Shown here: positions 12,450 through 24,333 of the stretch, piece after piece
How the letters are laid out: every line of letters begins with the position of its first letter
How positions within the stretch are numbered: the stretch's first letter is position 1
Assembly: GCA_963920665.1 (NCBI GenBank)
Contig: OY987265.1
Coordinates: forward strand, 33,113,001-33,177,000
Origin: Straminergon stramineum
Taxonomy: Eukaryota; Streptophyta; Bryopsida; Hypnales; Calliergonaceae
Direction: 5' to 3'
DNA: 64,000 nucleotides
Program-made: the position numbers and the translations under genes
The notes under the pieces: model-generated
Seen by the model: only the letters and a program-made list of their open reading frames with translations
Databases searched by the model: none
Told to the model about the DNA's origin: nothing

Positions 12450-14456
12450 CTTTCTTGACGCTCCCCTTGTAACAGCTTCCGATGCAAATTGTGCTAGATT
12501 GTTCCCACGCACTCACGCTACTCTTCAGATAGACAAGTAAGCCAAGTCTAGTTGCCAACAAAATTGTCTTGCTGGCTCTTTCTGTCACAATAACACTTCG
12601 TATCCTGATGCTGGAGCCGATTGAAGATTAGAGCGTATCATATAATCACTTTCTTCCTTAATAACCCTTTAAAAACAATCTGGTATAAAGAGAAGAATCC
12701 TTCAGTATCAGGCTTCATCTCGAGCAGGGATAACACCTGCAAATCATCCATCACCCTGTCACGAAGATACGCCGACATTGAGTCTCGAATTTCAAATCTG
12801 GATTCTCAACCTTGATGGCTACCCGAGATCAGGTCCACTCCGCTGCAGAACCGACCTCACAATCTCTCGGCATTACCTCCAATCCCTGTGCTAGTCGGCG
12901 AGCATCAATCATGCCTTCTCAATTATGCTTGCACGAGAAATCTCGCTGAGGAAAATCTCATTCTTCATCGCCTGTATAAGGTTGAGACAACAGTACTCAG
13001 ATATCAGAATCAATTCTCACACAAACGTATTCTCGCGAGCATACATACTTATCCCTTGAACACCTCCAAGTCCATTTGGCCGACGCTGCAAATCATCGCT
13101 GAGGAGCCCAAGGGATAAGACTTCGCCCGAATCTAAAAAGCGCACATAATCTTTCCACCTACAATCCTAAATCATATAATTTCCATATAGCCTAAGCCAA
13201 AGTAACCGCACCAACAAGAACAGACCCGAACGCGCACCTCACTTAAAACATCTGAGCCAGGAAGTACAGTCCGAAATCCCTGACGATAATATGTAAGTCC
13301 TCCTCAGTCACAAAATCAAATCACTGGCAGGAAAAATTGCCAACACAATTCCTCCGACTTGATCGAAATTAACGAAACACCTCATCAATGTCAACCGATG
13401 TCCTGAACACCAATTCCTAATTGCAGATCCAATAGCCAATAATATCAAACTCCCGAAAATTAAACAAAACTTAACGAGCTATAGTCCGGCAAGAAATTCT
13501 CCAAATGTACAACGAAAATAACGTAAACAAGATCACTACCGTACGACAGCCAATCTACGTACTTCAACACGAACCTAACAACTCAGTCTCCAATTACCAG
13601 AAAATACACGTTCATCACAAAAATCCTACACCTAAAAATCCACGTTCCATCCACACCGTAGACCGAAACCAAACCATCATTCGCGACGACACGTCCAAAA
13701 ACAATTCGCAGCAAAACGAAACAGCTACCATCCCCTATTTCCGCGCAGCAAGAAAAACAAGAAATCTCCAGACCTGAAACTCCGCAGAGAGAGAACAACC
13801 AAAACCGAGACCGACGACGAGGTTTTAGACAATTCGCAAGCGACCACGCAACAATTATCCGGGGAATTGCGGTACGTACGTTTCCTCTGTTTCAGCAGCC
13901 ATGAGCTACTATCAGTATGTAAAAAATTGGCGTGAATGGACTCACCGAGAGAGAGAGAGTGACAAGAAGCTGGCGTACTTCCGGAAATCCGGAATGTACC
14001 GATATTTCAAGGGCCGTGGCATGCGGCGATGGAATTTGGTAACGGAGCTGCGTGCAGACTCATGTTATGTAAGGGCGAAGGGACCGAGGGCTCGAGACGT
14101 AATCGAGGGAGCGGAGAGAAGAGAAGAGAAGAGAAGGCGGCGTGAGAGCGACGGACAGTGGATGAAGGTGGCCGGTGGCCACGTTCATCGACGGATCCTC
14201 ATCTACGTGTCAGGGCAGGATGGCCTGTGAGGGGTTGGCACGTGGAGGCCCTGTTCTTTTCCGTACGGCGGGAATGGGCCCGTTCTATTTCGCACGCATC
14301 CGAATGTGGCGAGGATTGGGCCAGTGATTGTGCAAAGAGCTTGTCCGTCACTTGGCTGGTGGACAAGCGTTGACGAACTAGATCAGCCTGTTTCAGTTGG
14401 GGAAAGGTAACTGCACCTAATTCCGTCCAAATAAGCAACTCACCATCATTAATGCA
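12450..14456 (-). other. Probable promoter and 5' UTR region of the CNNM-like gene
   Basis: No protein homology was found in the short frames here. The stretch is richer in C/G than the repeats on either side, especially 13880-14400, which fits a promoter and a spliced 5' UTR upstream of the start codon at 12449. I cannot place the transcription start. Confidence 0.4.
14112..14136 (-). promoter_or_regulatory. CT-rich tract (GAGAA repeats on +), possible core-promoter Y patch or 5' UTR tract
   Basis: On the plus strand GAGAA is repeated about four times after GGAGCG; read in the direction of the CNNM-like gene this is a TTCTC pyrimidine tract, common near plant transcription starts. The position is 1.66 kb upstream of the ATG, so a 5' UTR intron would be needed. 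Confidence 0.3.
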
Positions 14457-14678
14457 TTAACGACACCAAGGACAGGTTTTTTCTGATGGATGACAAAGAA
14501 TCTTCTTATGTAGGACAGAAGTGTAATTGTTCATCCTCGAAATTGTGTGTAAAAAGGAGAGATCTAACATAATAGTTTGATCTGAAATGAATATTTTTGG
14601 ATTTTTTTAAGTAGATGATGTCACCCAATTCAAAAAGGGGTGATTTCCACGGTTGTTAGTTCATCCTTTAGCCCCTAA
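14457..14678 (+). mobile_element. TTAA-ended element, type A, copy 3
   Basis: Starts TTAACGACACCAAGGACAGG and carries the type A interior (GATGGATGACAAAGAATC, AAAAGGAGAGATCT, GTAGATGATGTCACCC, GATTTCCACGGTT). The right end is TCCTTTAGCCCCTAAAG, which overlaps the left end of the next element. Confidence 0.6.
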
Positions 14679-15591
14679 AGTCCCATTGTTCCCTCGGAGG
14701 ACAAAATAGATTTAGAATAGTCTCCTACCCTCTCAATATTCATCTTGATTTTTTTAAACTTTTTGTAAAGATAGAAAAACACAATAGCTTGGGGGGAATG
14801 TAATTTTTATTTCATTTGGTGACCGGGAATATAAGTTATGGCACAAAAAGTCCTTTTTTTCACTGTAGCAGGCAGAAATCCTTACACAATTTTTATTTTA
14901 TTTTTTAAAATTAGTTTCTCATAGATTGTAATTTTCTCTATATGGGAAGCTTTGATTCATTCCATTTGGATTTGTTATGTGAAAGTTGTGGACAATCTTA
15001 TTTTTCAAGCAATTAGAGCATCTTCTTGAAAAAATAATGTATAGGATTCATTTCAAGATGCAATTTTCACAATTTCTCAAAAAAATTGTTTGACAAGGTT
15101 GACTTTGCTTGCTAAAACAATCTGACCAATGGGATTAATAGTGTTCAAATCCCATCTTAGAGCTATTAATGATTAAATTTTTCTTTCAATATTGAACATA
15201 CTTCTAGTTAACAATTTTTTAAAGACCGAAAATTAAGTGATTATTTTTGGAATTTTTTTCCTAGACTTTCACTTCAATTCTTCAACTCAGAAAAATTTTA
15301 ATTCAAATTTTGTTGTTCAAATTTTTCCATAAATGGCATTCAAAGTCATTGAAATTGCAAGCCATCATTCAAAAAAACTTCTTTTTTTCCAACTTTGAAT
15401 GTTGATATCTTCCAATCTCTACAATCAAACTTCATGAAATTTTTCTCATATGATCTAAGATCAATGAAGCACAAGATCCTATGGTTGGATTCTAAATAAA
15501 CATTTTTTCTGTTTTCTTGGGAGAACACAATAGAACTAGTAGTTTTAAGTCGTTTTTGATAGAAAAATGGCCTTGGGACATTAGGGATTAA
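14668..15591. mobile_element. TTAA-ended element, type E, about 920 bp
   Basis: Left end TTAGCCCCTAAAGTCCCA and right end GGGACATTAGGGATTAA are inverted repeats of one another. The interior contains a block near 15385-15440 (CTTTGAATGTTGATATCTTC and onward) related to the interiors at about 17755, 58610 and 50740. Non-coding. Confidence 0.6.
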
Positions 15592-17013
15592 GGGTTAAGC
15601 CTAAAGTCAAATTGTTTGTTTTGGGAGGGAATCTTGTTGGAAGTCAATAGTATAACTATTCTAGATTCTTTCTTTTGATTTTTTGAACTTAGTATGAATA
15701 TATGTAAATTATCAAAGTGCTAAAAATAAGGATATTGAAAGTGATCCTAGACTCTCATGATAAAGGCCATTCATTTTAGGCAAGAATCTATGGATTGGGT
15801 TGATTTTAGAAAGGGGATGCCATTAGAAGCAATATTGCAATTACCTTGAGTCGTCTTCAATAACTATATATAATTTGGATTTTGCAATGTACAATTATAA
15901 AGTAATGACATCTATTTGCAGCCCATTTCTCAAATGGATTCCAACATATTCATGCAAAAATGTCAACACAATATGAATTGATTTTGCACTCAAATGTCTT
16001 AGATTGTCTTATCTTTAATTTTTTGTAATTTTTACAAACAAAAATATCTTGAAATCTTGGAGTTATTACTAATTTTTATTTATTTTTAAATGCACCTTTG
16101 AGACAAGTTTACAAGTAAATTAGTTCAAGTTTCTTTGAGATTTGGTTTATCCCTTTAAGGTCTAAACAACTATAAAAAGATTGATTTTAGTAAAGAAGTC
16201 TCATGTCTAGGATCTTAAAGGCCTAACATCCCATTCAATTGATCTAAAATATTCACAAGACAATTAATGCATACACCCATATCAATACATTGACAATACT
16301 AAAACAAATTACCTACAACGATGAAGGCATTAAATCTTCAAAGAATAGGCCTGTGACCACTTTTTTGAACTTTGAAGTCCTTTCTATATGCTCCCATTTT
16401 GCATCTAAGCATTCATAAATGAAATTTTTTAAAGTTTATTTTTCACATATGTAATCACATGTATTCTATAAGTCATGAAAATTTTTCAAACCTTTTTGTG
16501 AAAACTTGAAATTATTTGTAATTTTTGAATGAAAAATGAAAAAAGACTCATGTCTTGAAATACAAAGTATGCTTTGAAAATCTGAATTTTTTTTCCACAA
16601 GTGTATTCCAAAAAGTAAAAAACTAATATTCAAATAAAATTTAATTTTTCATTTTAAAATTAGAAGAACAACATTCAAGGGATTAAATTGCATTCAAAAT
16701 TTGAATTTTATAAAATTTTCAAATTTTCAAAATAGAGTAGAAACTAGGCTTAATGAGCTTCATGTTTATAGTTTAAATTAAATTTTAAAAAATATCAATT
16801 TTATGACTTAAATATTGCCAAAATATTCTACATGGTGATCCATGGATTTGTCATTTCTTTATATAGAAAAGTCAAAAAAATATCTCAAGTTAGAAGGGAA
16901 TATCTAACACTTTATACTAAAAAGAATTTCAAGCACCTCCCCTCCCCTCTCCCCCCTAATTTAGTGAAAAAAAATGTTTTTTTTCCATACTTGGAAGCCT
17001 CCCCTAAAATCAT
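15592..17013. other. AT-rich repeat-derived spacer
   Basis: No coding region is supported. It contains the type F fragment listed separately. A frame of 61 codons at 16832-17017 is low-complexity and not called. Confidence 0.6.
16330..16620 (-). mobile_element. TTAA-ended element, type F, inverted fragment
   Basis: Begins TTAAATCTTCAAAGAATAGG and matches, on the opposite strand, the right half of the element ending at 45585 (AGGCCTGTGACCAC against GTGGCCATAAGCCC, and TATGCTCCCATTTTGCAT against TTGCAAAAGAGGAGCATGC). Its other boundary is not resolved. Confidence 0.45.
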
Positions 17014-17971
17014 TTAACCCCTAAAGGACCATGTATCCATTCAATGTATGCAAGAAAATCTCGGGTATCGTTCCAACAAAGTCATTTTGGTTGGATGTTC
17101 ATGAAAATGGAACACAATGTGTAAATATGTACCTCCTTATTGAACAATGAATTTTTATTTATCAGGTGCCATGATCAAAAGTTATGATGCCATTAACTTT
17201 TTGGGCAACTTAGGCAATTTGAGAATCTTTTGCAAAAGATCTTATCAACTTTTAAAATTTGGCATGTATATAACTAATAAAATATGGCATACAATGGTAA
17301 AAAACATTGAATCCTCAAATCACATTCTAAGAGGAGTCAAACTTTGTTAGCTATGTTGGAGTGGTTTCAAGAAAAAACACATTTTCTTCTAACTTCAAGT
17401 CCTATTATCTTGCAATCTATCATATCAAAATTCTTGAACTTTTTTCCACATGTTCCAAATGTTTTTATCTATTTTTTCACCATTCAGATTTCAAATACAA
17501 AATTTCTTCCTTGCACTAGAAATTATCAAAGAATGACTAGTGTATTGCCAATTCACTTAATGTCTTTGCATTGCAAGGATATTAAGAGTAAGCTAGACTC
17601 CATATTTGCTTCTAAATTTTTTTATGAGTGAACCTAACATCATTCACTTTCCAATAATCCAATTCTCATTTTCATGTAGATAAAAAATTTTACTCCAAAA
17701 GGGCCCAAAGTCTGTTTTGCAAGAATGAAAAAAAAGTTTCTTTTTCCACTTCAAATGTTATAATCTTTCAATCTGTGTGGTCAAATGGTCTGAAATTTTT
17801 TCTACACTCAGATAAAAAAATAATTTACTTCAATTTTGTGCAGTTGAAGTTTTAAAAAAAAAAAAAATTCAATTTTCATTTTTGAATAACATACCCCAAA
17901 GCCAAAGTTTTTTTTTGACAATGTCTCCCTGAAACCCACCCACCCCCCTCGGTCCTTTACTTATGGGTCAA
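17014..17971. mobile_element. TTAA-ended element, type C, about 960 bp
   Basis: Left end TTAACCCCTAAAGGACC; right end GGTCCTTTACTTATGGGTCAA, its inverted complement. The interior from about 17170 to 17850 has a diverged relative at about 58180-58740. Short frames inside are AT-rich and unsupported. Confidence 0.65.
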
Positions 17972-19072
17972 AGTAAAGGACACAACTAAGTGTCCTGTCC
18001 TCTTCTAAGCTTATATCTCAAGGTTACCCTAGCTAGTACCATTGCCGAAGACAACAAGCATCTAATAAAAGACTTTTAAAGAAAAATTTAGAAACGAAGA
18101 CTCTGCTCTACCTAACTTATTCATCCTTGAGCCCGAGTCACCGTCAGATGCCGTTCCGCTAACTACCGTCCATTACCTCACTGCCGTTATTTTTTTTTCT
18201 CCTTCCTAAACTATAAAAATTCCGTACTCCCTACTTTGGTGGGATTCTAAAATTCCCTTTTCCCCTTTCCCCATATCCCACATGCATAAGCTTAGTTACG
18301 TGTCCATCTTCACTGACTCTGCAGCCACTGGAGCCCTGTTAAAAAAACCCCAAAGCAGCACTGACGGGGCTCCTGATTTTCAATCTCACACTCGTCCTGT
18401 CACTCTGATGAATCTAATAGACATACACTATGTATGATAGATGCGCAAAAAGTGTCCGGTCTTTTTGTCGATCATACAACTGTCCGAACCTGAATATTTT
18501 GCAATTCATGTACTATGGCATTTTTGGAAAGCGACCTACGGATTGGAAGTGATGAAGCAACTATTAAGTTACTCTCAAATGGGGTTTTTTCCCACTCTTA
18601 AGTTAATATCCACAAGAATGCATGAAACATGCAAATAACTGATGAAAATGCATTGTTTGTTCATCCAAAATGGAACAATATCGTACCAAAATTTAATAAC
18701 AATTTCAGCAATTTTCATCCATTGAATGAGAGAAGGAAGTTAGGATGATGTAAGTATTAGTCTGTAGTATGATAGAACTTCTATAAAACAAACAAAGGGT
18801 TGTGATTGACTAGTGTGATACGTTACATCAGAGAGGTTAACTTATTACAATTAGGGAGTGTCATTGTATTGATAAAGTTCGTAATCATTGCAGTAATGAG
18901 TTCACAGTGATATTTCATATTTGTACTATGACAAATCAAACAACATTCGAGGGACATGTATTGTACAAACATAAAAACATTGGACACATTGCAGTCTCAT
19001 AGATGGCAACCTCTTCAATCATAGAAACAGCAGCTTCCTTGCTCTTGCGCAAACACACATACACAACAACTA
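17972..19072. other. Spacer with a less AT-rich island, no gene recognised
   Basis: About 18000-18430 is more GC-rich than its surroundings and contains CTATAAAAATTCC (TATA-like) near 18211, but no frame of useful length follows. No homology recognised. Confidence 0.4.
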
Positions 19073-19262
19073 CACTGAATAGGGGTATTGAGGGGACCCA
19101 TACTAATTGATCGACATTCCACACTATATAAATATCTATCTTTATTGTACATCAGTAGTTATTTGAAGTTTCCAAAGGAAGTACATCATGTTTCAAACAT
19201 CTATAGTTTTCTACAATCAATCCCTTTCCATTTCTTGGTCCCCTTAATATCCCTATTCAATG
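19073..19262. mobile_element. TA-flanked MITE, copy 1 (190 bp)
   Basis: Left terminus CACTGAATAGGGGTATTGAG follows a TA. The right terminus CTTAATATCCCTATTCAATG is its inverted complement. The whole sequence is near-identical to 24144-24331. The right-hand TA has decayed to CA. Confidence 0.85.
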
Positions 19263-19293
19263 CACATGAGAATTACTTGTTAAGGTAGAAGGC

Positions 19294-19437
19294 TTGAAAT
19301 CCGCACAGGCTCTAAAACCGCACACCTCCTCAAATGTACACTATGTGTACATGGGTTTTTTTCATCTTTACAGGGATGTACCAACAGTGTACATTTGAGG
19401 AGGTGCGCGGTTTTAGAGCCCTGTGCCATTTCGACTT
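19294..19437. repeat. Strong hairpin with about 45-bp arms
   Basis: Arm 19302-19342 (GGCTCTAAAACCGCACACCT and on to AATGTACACT) pairs with 19386-19427, differing by a one-base bulge and one C/G change. Flanking CTTGAAAT and ATTTCGA extend the stem, and GTGTACAT with ATGTACC adds an inner stem. It could be a small foldback element or a small-RNA precursor. Confidence 0.85.
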
Positions 19438-19890
19438 CAAAAACTCATAACTAATTCTACAAAGCTCCAAAAAATATGAAACGACTTGGGTTAGATGTCA
19501 ATCCCTCTTGTCTTTCAAGAAAAATATACTGAAAAATATTTCAATAAGTTTCACCCCACCCCCCCACCCCCCAACCCCCCAAATTCAGTTTTAGCTCTTA
19601 GATGGGCACTTTATGAACCTCCTACCTTACTTGTTACATTGCTATGATATGTGGCCCATGCCAAGACCAGATGGACAGACGGATCTTTGATGTTGCCCCG
19701 AGAAACTCACTGTCAGTGGTGGCTGCACCAACTGAAACACTGACTGCAGCAAGGCAAATGGTACGTGGAGAAGCAGCCAGGAGGGGACTTTTTGTTCTGC
19801 TCACATGTTCTGCATTTCAGACATCAATATGGACCGTTGACCGGCCTTCACTCTTCACCGGAAAATGTGAATACTATGTCAGTATTTTAA
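19438..19890. other. Spacer with C-rich tract and an unsupported frame
   Basis: A C-rich run lies at about 19552-19582. From 19644 an open frame of 100 codons runs to 19946 with more balanced composition, but it has no recognisable domain and ends inside the next foldback. I do not call it a gene. Confidence 0.4.
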
Positions 19891-20197
19891 GCCCCCAAGG
19901 CAGGGATTTTTTTTTCATTTCTTGTAGGCAGTGCCAAAAGCGATGATTACCGAAAGGCTGAAGCTATTTACATCCATGAAATTGTATGAAACTTGAAATC
20001 TATGTAAGAAGTTTCATTTATTCATCCAAAATCATACACATTCATCCAAAAAGAGTGATATTGTCCCAAGATGTGGTAGCAAATTAGTGATTTCATCCGC
20101 TGAAAAGCAAGAATATTTCGCCTAATATTTCGTCTAAAAAAGTTTTCATCACTTTTTGGCAAAAATTTGCTCTTAAAAAAAACCCTGCCCCAAGGCC
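19891..20197. mobile_element. Foldback element, about 307 bp
   Basis: The left end GCCCCCAAGGCAGGGATTTT pairs with the right end ACCCTGCCCCAAGGCCC. Further in, GCCAAAAGCGATGA pairs with TCATCACTTTTTGGC. The centre is unpaired. Confidence 0.6.
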
Positions 20198-20436
20198 CAA
20201 GGAGCCTGTTTGGGGCCTCCATCTCAATTGTTCAACAGGGCAAAGTTATAATTTCATTTTCCTACATTCTAAGAAATATATCTCAGTGAATTTTATATTA
20301 TGATGTTCATATTGAACAAGGAAGTTTAGAAGTACAATTGACTTCATCTAATAAGCTTGATGTATAGTACTATACAATGCATATTGTCAATCAAAGTTCA
20401 AACTTGTGAAAAAGCATAGATATCGCCCTTGAGGGA

Positions 20437-20670
20437 TTAAGCCTAGAAAGATGTTGTCGACACTATTATAAGTGTTTGATGGATGATAGAGAATCTTTCT
20501 ATAGTACAAAAGTGTAGGTGTTCATTTTTGAAAAATTGTGTGAAAAAGGGAAGATCTTGCATAGTAGTTTGACCTCCAATGGATGCTCTTGATTTTTTAG
20601 TTTTTTTTAAACAAATGACTCATACAATCCCCCAAGAAAGCGGATGATTTCCTTGGTGACCATCCCATCC
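20437..20670 (+). mobile_element. TTAA-ended element, type A, copy 4
   Basis: Starts TTAAGCCTAGAAAGATG. The interior has GATGGATGATAGAGAATC, AAAAAGGGAAGATCTT, TTTGACCTCCAATGGATG and GATGATTTCCTTGGTGACC as in the other type A copies. The right TTAA is not clear. Confidence 0.55.
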
Positions 20671-20953
20671 TGCTGTGGGTGATCTCTCTTGTGATTGTTA
20701 CATTATTATGGTCGTGTGGATTGCATAATCTGGTATCATGATGCATTCTTCGAGTTGCGTGTGGTGGGCAACAATTCTTGTGTACGCAGATACCACTTTA
20801 GCTTACAGCATAAAGAAGAAGTTTGCGTTCCATCATGGATCGTGAGAATGTGAGAATGTTGAGTTTCAGTTGAGTTCTGGGACTTGGTGAAGGTAGAAAG
20901 AATGTCCTGAACCAATATTATTTTTTTTGGAGATTTGAAAAATCTACTGATCT
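20671..20953. other. Short unique-looking spacer
   Basis: A less AT-rich 280-bp stretch between two type A elements. It has no frame or known motif. Confidence 0.4.
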
Positions 20954-21183
20954 TTTAAGCCATAAACGTTGACACGGGTGTTTTTTGTCCAATGAATGAC
21001 AAAGAATTTTCATGTATTGGACAAAAGTGCAACTATTCATCCTTAGAATTAGGGGTGGAAAGGGGAGATCTTCTAAAATAGTTTGACTGCCAATGAGTAT
21101 TTTTCATTTTTTAAAGTGGGTGATGTCATTTGGTTTGTAAAGGCATGATTTCCATGGTCGCTAGTCTGTTGTTTAAGGATTAA
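20954..21183 (+). mobile_element. TTAA-ended element, type A, copy 5
   Basis: Begins TTAAGCCATAAACGTTGACA and runs through TTTTTTGTCCAATGAATGAC, GTGCAACTATTCATCC and GATTTCCATGGTCGCTAGTC to TTAAGGATTAA. Confidence 0.65.
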
Positions 21184-21241
21184 GGTACCAAAGTAGCCAA
21201 GGCTATGTAGATGTGTCATAGTTAGGGGAAGTAAACCTTAC

Positions 21242-21826
21242 TTAACCCTAGAGCACTCTGATGTCCAAAAAGTGGATGATGAACATATTGAAATTGATGT
21301 ATCTTTTCATTCTTGCTTGGATGAAAGTCATCTTCATCTGTGGAGATACTTTATCAAGTTGTTGTCCTATCTAAGGGTTGGATTTGGTGTTACTAGAATA
21401 CACATTTTTCTAAAATTCCTAATGTGCAAGTATGTCAAGTGGTTGACCAAGCCAAAATTGCATTGACTTTAGTTCAAAACTAGATTTGTGAAAATGAGGT
21501 CATAGATTTTATGGACACAAAATTTTCAAAAATCACTATGTCAATAGAACCTCATTTGAAATCCATTCCAACAAATTTTACTCAAAAAATGATAAAGTCT
21601 TGCTTGCAACCAAATTTTGAAGGAATTTTGAAATTTCCCTTACAAAATTTATAAAAAAATATTGATGATAGTGTTGGAGAATCTAACTATATGGATGGAA
21701 TGTACAACTCATGGTCTACAACTTATATTTGTAAGTCAATTCCCAAATATGCTTCCAAATAGCACTTTATAATGATTTTTCTCAAATTGTCAATTTTAGA
21801 GATGACTCTAGACATTCCAAGATTAA
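21242..21826 (+). mobile_element. TTAA-ended element, type B, copy 1
   Basis: Begins TTAACCCTAGAGC; after the ends it contains GTCCAAAAAGTGGATGATGA, then a conserved body (TAAGGGTTGGATTTGG, GTGGTTGACCAAG, GAACCTCATTTGAAATCCAT), and closes near AATGATTTTTCTCAAATTGT. It is inverted relative to the next element, so the two form a large head-to-head pair. Confidence 0.7.
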
Positions 21827-21828
21827 CC

Positions 21829-22344
21829 CTTAATAAGACAATCCTACTCGAGGGACATGGTTTTAGGGTCAAACTATGTTGAATTGTACATAGTTCTTAA
21901 TTTTAGATGTCTTAAAGCTTGACCGAGAAAATTAGAAGTTTCAATAATTATCATTTTATTCTTTTTTATTTTCCTCAAAATGTAATTTAGTGACCCTTTG
22001 AAGGTAGCATCTTGAAAGCTTACAATACACCACTTTTATACTTTTCTATTGAAATTCTCTATTTGTGAGCTCAAGGAGTACATCAATTACACCACAATAT
22101 TTATCACTATCATCTTCAATTTTGCTCTAAATATTTCAAAATATCTTTAGCATTTTTGTCATTACTTTTATTTTTACAAAGAAATTACTTAAAATTTGTA
22201 TAAAATTCATTTTACTATTTTTATTTATGAAAACATGAAGTTAAATTTTGTATTTATATTACTAAATGAAAAAAAACATAAACTTTTTGAAACGTGCATT
22301 TCAATATAGAAATTGATGAAGTTTGAACATGGAATATCCTTTAA
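21829..22344 (+). mobile_element. TTAA-ended element related to the insertion at 46687-47686
   Basis: The right part (GGTAGCATCTTGAAAGCTTA onward) matches 47342-47686, ending GGAATATCCTTTAA against GAAATGTCCTTTCAGGGTTAA. It shares its TTAA with the following element. The left end TTAATAAGACAATCC is diverged. Confidence 0.55.
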
Positions 22345-22918
22345 CCCCTAAACGTCTAGATTCATCTCCAGAATTAATGATTTGAGAAAAATCATTATAT
22401 AGTGCTATTAAGAAGCATCTTTGGAGTTGATATACAAATAAACGTTGTAGATCTTGATTTGTAGATTCCATCTATAAGGTTAGATTCACCAATGCTATCA
22501 ATAATCTTTTTTTGTAAATTTTGAAAGAGAAATTCCAAAATTCCCTCAAAAAATTTGATTACAAGCAAAATATTATCATTTTTTGAATAAAATTTTTTGA
22601 AATGGATTTCAAATGAGGTTCTTTTTATATGGTGATTTTTTGAAATTTTGGGTTTTTTCAAATCTATGACCTCATTTCAGCAAATCTAGTTTTGAACTAA
22701 AGTCAATGCAATTTGACCACTTGACATCCTTGCACATTTGTAATTTTAGAAAAATATGTACTCTAGTAACGCCAAATCCAACCCTTAGATAGGACATTAA
22801 CTTGATAATGTATTTCCACAAATTAGAATAAATTTCATCCAAATAGTTAGGAGGATGAAACTTGAATTCTAATTTGTTCATCATCCAGAAAATGGACGTT
22901 GGAGCGCTTAGGGGTTAA
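22341..22918 (-). mobile_element. TTAA-ended element, type B, copy 2
   Basis: Left end TTAACCCCTAAACGTC, right end GACGTTGGAGCGCTTAGGGGTTAA written in part: GCGCTTAGGGGTTAA. The body is about 578 bp, non-coding, and strongly similar to 35195-35771, 51669-52244 and (inverted) 21242-21826. Confidence 0.8.
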
Positions 22919-24069
22919 GGGTTACCTTTCAACAATGCCCCTTCAACAACGGTAGCTCATGTTTGTGGGTGCATAGGACATCCAAATGGAATGAAAATTG
23001 TTGCAAATGTAAGGTAAGTGTGTTAGTTCAATGAAGACTAGCCTTTTACAAAACATTTGTTACCAAATTTCCTTGTCGAATGGATTTTATGCAAAGCACC
23101 TCCTTTTTTTAGATCCGGTAGTAAGTCTAAATTCCTTTCCATGATCATGTGGAATATGACACGGATCTACTACACTAGTGGGGACAAAGATATGATTGCA
23201 TCAACACTCAAGTGAAGCTTGTCCTTTTTCATTCCTAGGATCTGAACTTGTGTTGCTTCTCACTGAAAATTAACTAAATTATCTAATGTTAGTAGCCAAG
23301 TTGACCCCATGTTTTTGTTGTTTGTGACTTTAACCACTCATCCCATGTTTTGTCACTATTTCAGGGAATGAAAAGCAAAGGGGCTCATTCGCAGTAGTGC
23401 AAGAGAGTATGTCCATCACTCAAACTAAATTTCAGAATGTGCAATGAAGAAATTGCAACTTAGTCTACATTCTGTGGAATCCAGAAATGAGGCTAACTTT
23501 CTTCCCGGGGCATGTTTGAATGCACCAATGACTGAAAATTATAGCCAAGGAAGACAACAGGAAATGAAATAGAAATTGAGATAGGAATGCAACAGATTTA
23601 ATTTTTTTGGTTATGGAGCCATTCACTGCAACAGAACCATGTCTCCATTTTCACTGTTTCAGAGACATAATGGCTCCCCACTAAAAGAGGATACTGTCCA
23701 CCACATGTTCTCATAGCCTTGTGCTTGCTATATACAACCACACTCTTCAAACTGAAAAATCGTCATTCCAACTTGCTACAACATTTCTCACATGTCAAAA
23801 GGATGTTTTTCTGTCCCTAACAGTGTTGCAGGGTTAAGGTGTTCACAAGAGATGTAGGTACCTTATACTTTGTTTTTTTAATGTAAGATTCAAGAAAAAA
23901 TGAATCTACATTTCCAACCCTAGAAACAGTCTTAGAGTTTTAGTTCCGTCAAGAAATTGCTCATGAAAGTTTTTGTTAAATACTACTCCTGTCCCACTAA
24001 AAACCTTTAAATTGGATGTAGTGCATATACCATTCAAACCATTGCATCTCTTGATTTTATAATTGAGTG
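22919..24069. other. Spacer, no gene seen
   Basis: Mixed composition with no supportable frame. The stretch about 23400-23830 is less AT-rich and may be old unique sequence or an unrecognised element. Confidence 0.5.
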
Positions 24070-24132
24070 TTGAACAAGTGATGTGGAATTGATTGTGTGG
24101 GAATTGATTTGAATTCCACATCACTTGCTCAA
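24070..24132. repeat. Short hairpin with 21-bp arms
   Basis: TTGAACAAGTGATGTGGAATT and its inverted complement AATTCCACATCACTTGCTCAA flank a 21-base loop; only one base pair differs. It directly precedes the TA-flanked MITE copy 2. Confidence 0.8.
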
Positions 24133-24143
24133 TGATCTAACTA

Positions 24144-24331
24144 CACTGAATAGGGGTATCAAGGGGACTCATACTAGATAATCAACAATTCACACTAAAT
24201 AATTATCTACCTTTATTGTACATCGGTAGTTATTGAAGTGTCTGGAAGATGTGCATCATGTTTCAAATATCTATAGTTTTCCACAATCAATCACTTTAAT
24301 TTTTTGGTCCCCTTAATACCCCTATTTAGTG
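24144..24331. mobile_element. TA-flanked MITE, copy 2 (188 bp)
   Basis: Ends CACTGAATAGGGGTATCAAG and CTTAATACCCCTATTTAGTG are inverted repeats, flanked on both sides by TA (24142-24143 and 24332-24333). This is consistent with a Tc1/mariner-type (Stowaway-like) MITE with TA target duplication. Copy 1 is at 19073. Confidence 0.88.
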
Positions 24332-24333
24332 TA

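Noticed and set aside
12325..12588. Alternative first exon for the CNNM-like gene in another frame
   Set aside because: It does not continue into the DUF21 helix; the frame starting at 12449 gives the complete first membrane segment.
13505..13777. Frame of 90 codons upstream of the CNNM-like gene
   Set aside because: Low-complexity Asn/Thr-rich translation with no homology; more likely 5' UTR or promoter sequence of the minus-strand gene.
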